Source of the DNA: Inia geoffrensis
Lineage: Eukaryota; Chordata; Mammalia; Artiodactyla; Iniidae
Length of the DNA stretch: 64,000 nucleotides
NCBI GenBank assembly: GCA_036417435.1
Contig: CM070914.1
Location: 2,790,001 to 2,854,000, forward strand
Direction: 5' to 3'
Part shown: piece after piece, positions 61,600 through 64,000 of the stretch
Layout: the number at the start of each line of letters is the position of its first letter
Numbering within the stretch: position 1 is the stretch's first letter
Translations under genes and position numbers: made by a program
The notes under the pieces: model-generated
The model's database searches: none
Seen by the model: only the letters and a program-made list of their open reading frames with translations
What the model was told of the DNA's origin: nothing

Positions 61600-63550
61600 C
61601 TCTGTGCTAAGGATTAGAAACGACTCCTGCCCTTAAAGCCTTCATTAAGGAGGGACACGTGTAAACTCAAAATTTCAATCACATGAGATAAAGAAACATA
61701 ACCTTTATGCACAGAGGTTCCTTTCGAGGCAGAATGTCATATCGAAGTGACGGCTTCATGATAACCCTGAAGTAGAATCTAGAAAGATGAGGCTATGCAG
61801 AGTTGGAGGAGGAGGTGTATTAACTGCAGAGGGAACATCTGTGCAAACACACTCCAGGCTGACACCTGCTGGGCACAGTAAATACTGCAGGTGGGGATGA
61901 CTGAGAAGAGACCGAAATGAAAATAGAGATGTTGGCCCAAGCAAGCCTGGGAGAGAGCATGCCTTGTATCCCACGGGTGATGCGGCCTGGGGCTACCACT
62001 GGCTGAGTAAGGGTGCCTCCGCTGATTAGAAAAAGGCGCCCCGCTGCTGAAGGACCGATCAGATAAAGGGAGGGATCCCAAAAAGCTCCCCTTCCTCAAG
62101 GCCAAAGAGCCCCATGAGGCTTGGCCCAGCCCAGTGCAGAGTACACGCCTCTGTGCAGAGCACACGCTGGGCGGCTAGTATGCACTACTTTTGTGTGGGC
62201 AAGCCATTAGCAGCATTATTTTAGGCATATCTTTTTATGTTAGAAGACCATTCGACCCAAGTAGGCAGAGGAACTTAGAGGAACTGAGCCTAGCGGCCGC
62301 GAAATCACCCACAAACTTCTGCCATAGTCCAGGCAAAATGTAATATGGATGAAGAAGCAAATTTAGGAGGAGGCCAAACTCTACAAGCTGGACCCACTGG
62401 ATGCAAGACATAAAGAAAGTTCAGTGAAGGAGCTCTGAAGAGAATGGGCTCTGCAATAAATTTTTCTTAAATTCAATGTGAAATATGTGGCAAAATTAAG
62501 TACAGTGGCCTTTAAGGTCCCTTCCAGCTCTAATTTCTTTCGATTTCTAACTTATTACTCTGGTTACGTAAAGTCCCTTCAGAGGTACAGAACAGTTCCT
62601 ACACCTGATGGGATGCAAAGAATAATGTGACTTCTGTTCACCAGGGGATGAGTTGAACTGTCCTTGCAGGAGAGATAACAGATGGTGTGAACCCCAGATC
62701 CTAGAAAATGCGCCAGCCACACAGTAAGTATTCAGCTTTTTGAAAACAAATGAACAATCATTTCCTCTCCTAGATCTTCACAGCCTTCCTCTGCTGGCTA
62801 CTTTCTCTCAGCTTATAAACATCCTCAAATATACCCACTTAAAAAACGCTCAGACCTATGATTCTTTGGATATTCTTGTGGATAACCTAAGTATCTCCCA
62901 TGCCTTCAAACACCTGACCTCCCAAAAAGCCCACATCTGTACCTTAGGCCCAGACCCGTCTACCAGGCCCCTCTAAAGCACTGAAGATGAAGTAAGATCC
63001 TCTCGACACCCCCAATCCCTCTCTACTGTGCTCTGTACCTCACAAAAAGATGCAGCTGTGAACTGTCACCCACGCTTGCTGCCCTCCCTTTTCTAACTGG
63101 TCACCAGACCCCACCCATTCTGTCTCAGATCTGCAAAATCCAGTCCCACCTTTTATAACTTAAGTGGCACCCTTAGATTACAATTCACCCTGCACCCAAT
63201 CAACTGCCTTCCCCATGGAGGTCCGAGAGAGCCTCTAAACCAGAAGCCCATCTCACTGTTCTTCAGGGTTTCCCACAGCCTTCAGGATAAACATCTAAAC
63301 TTCTGACAGGACAAACAAGGCCCCGTTCTCTTGGGTCCCATTAGGTTTCCAGTTCCAACTCTCATTGCTTTCCCAAACCCTGAGTTCCAGTCCTGTACCT
63401 GAGTTTTGCCACATTTTCTTATATTTCTCAAACTCTGACACACACTGCTCCCTCCTGCCACCCCAGGAGCTTCTACATATCCTTACAAAGGATGGCACCT
63501 CCTCCAAGAAGCCTACCCTGAACTAGCCCTTCCAAGATTCTGTGCGCTGC
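61600..63550 (-). other. CEP78 copy B intron 1 equivalent
   Basis: This mirrors 11.4-13.6 kb and includes the empty site for the left-arm SINE near 62107-62120. No exon is seen. Exon 1 of this copy, if present, lies beyond the right edge. Confidence 0.75.
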
Positions 63551-63777
63551 AAAGGGGAAAGGTGTGGGGGTGGAGGGATAAATTAGGAATTTGGGATTAA
63601 CATATACACACGACTATATATAATACAGGTAATCAACAAGGACCTACTGCATAGCACAGGGAACTCTACTCCATATCCTATAAGAAACTGTATAGGAAAA
63701 GAATATGAAAAAGAATGGATATATATAAAACTGAATCCCTTTGCTGTATAACCTGAAACTAACACAATACTGTATTG

Positions 63778-63992
63778 TTTTTTCCTTTTTTTTTTTTTTT
63801 GCGATATGCGGGCCTCTCACTGTTCTGGCCTCTCCCGTTGCGGAGCACGGGATCCGGACGCACAGGCCCAGCGGCCATGGCTCACGGGCCCAGCCGCTCC
63901 GCGGCACGTGGGATCTCCCCGGACCGGGCCACGAACCTGCACCCCCAGCATCGGCAGGTGGACTCTCAGCCAATGCACCACCAGGGAAGCCC
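63778..63992 (-). mobile_element. CHR-type SINE at the right edge
   Basis: A T-run, then 'gcgatatgcgggcctctcac', ending 'ccaccagggaagccc'. It is inserted in the shared L1 3' end and absent from the left arm. Confidence 0.93.
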
Positions 63993-64000
63993 ATGAATCT

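Larger units (their letters stand above)
54945..63777 (-). repeat. Right arm of the large inverted repeat
   Basis: This is the reverse complement of about 11205-21045. It is shorter than the left arm mainly because of a 1.6-kb loss (see 61372-61592), partly offset by DNA that the left arm lost. The arm runs into a SINE at the right edge, so its true outer end lies outside the window. Confidence 0.92.

Noticed and set aside
61284..61636. Arginine/alanine-rich frames in SINE copies (also 12840, 18818, 22480, 63644)
   Set aside because: Identical peptides recur wherever the SINE occurs, on both strands.

Overview
The window is nuclear DNA of a mammal, most likely a cetacean. Six young tRNA-derived SINEs of about 210 bp share one consensus that I recognise as the cetacean CHR family (with related SINEs in other Cetartiodactyla). 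They sit among older mammalian repeats: L1 3' ends, L2, MIR, hAT and Tigger-type DNA elements and MaLR-type LTRs. There is no prokaryotic gene organisation. I found no gene that looks intact; the coding signal is in decayed gene copies and an endogenous retrovirus. Gene identities come from remembered human proteins, not from a search.

Layout. 1-9.7 kb is gene-poor and holds a six-unit 123-bp tandem repeat (2386-3120), an LTR-like piece (about 5.95-6.35 kb) and a 0.6-kb repeat whose partner is at 25 kb. A CpG-rich block (9.7-10.35 kb) leads into a plus-strand copy of CEP78 (centrosomal/ciliary leucine-rich repeat protein). Exons matching human exons 1-5 and 7-11 lie in order from 10133 to about 27.6 kb, with small deletions in exons 1, 3, 5, 7 and 8, and exon 6 is missing. 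Two unidentified exon-like segments (27.6 and 28.6 kb) follow. Then comes a complete-length but disabled class II (betaretrovirus-like) provirus, 28973-36056, with two LTRs, a Lys-type primer site, gag, dUTPase, protease, RT/RNase H, integrase and an env remnant; a SINE sits inside pol.

36-48 kb is ordinary repeat-rich DNA. At 48.1-49.5 kb, on the minus strand, are the last two coding exons and 3' UTR of PSAT1 (phosphoserine aminotransferase), with a lost splice acceptor and a frameshift. From 54.9 kb to the right edge is an inverted second copy of the CEP78 segment (about 11.2-21.0 kb). It keeps exon 5, part of exon 6 and exons 7-8; exons 2-4 have been removed by a deletion occupied exactly by a SINE. 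As I recall, CEP78 and PSAT1 are neighbours in the same orientation in human, so the minus-strand module looks like a collapsed copy of that locus.

The main biological story is therefore an old inverted segmental duplication of the CEP78-PSAT1 neighbourhood, about 9-10 kb per arm within the window and about 34 kb apart, whose two arms decayed independently. SINEs present in one arm and absent from the other date events after the duplication.
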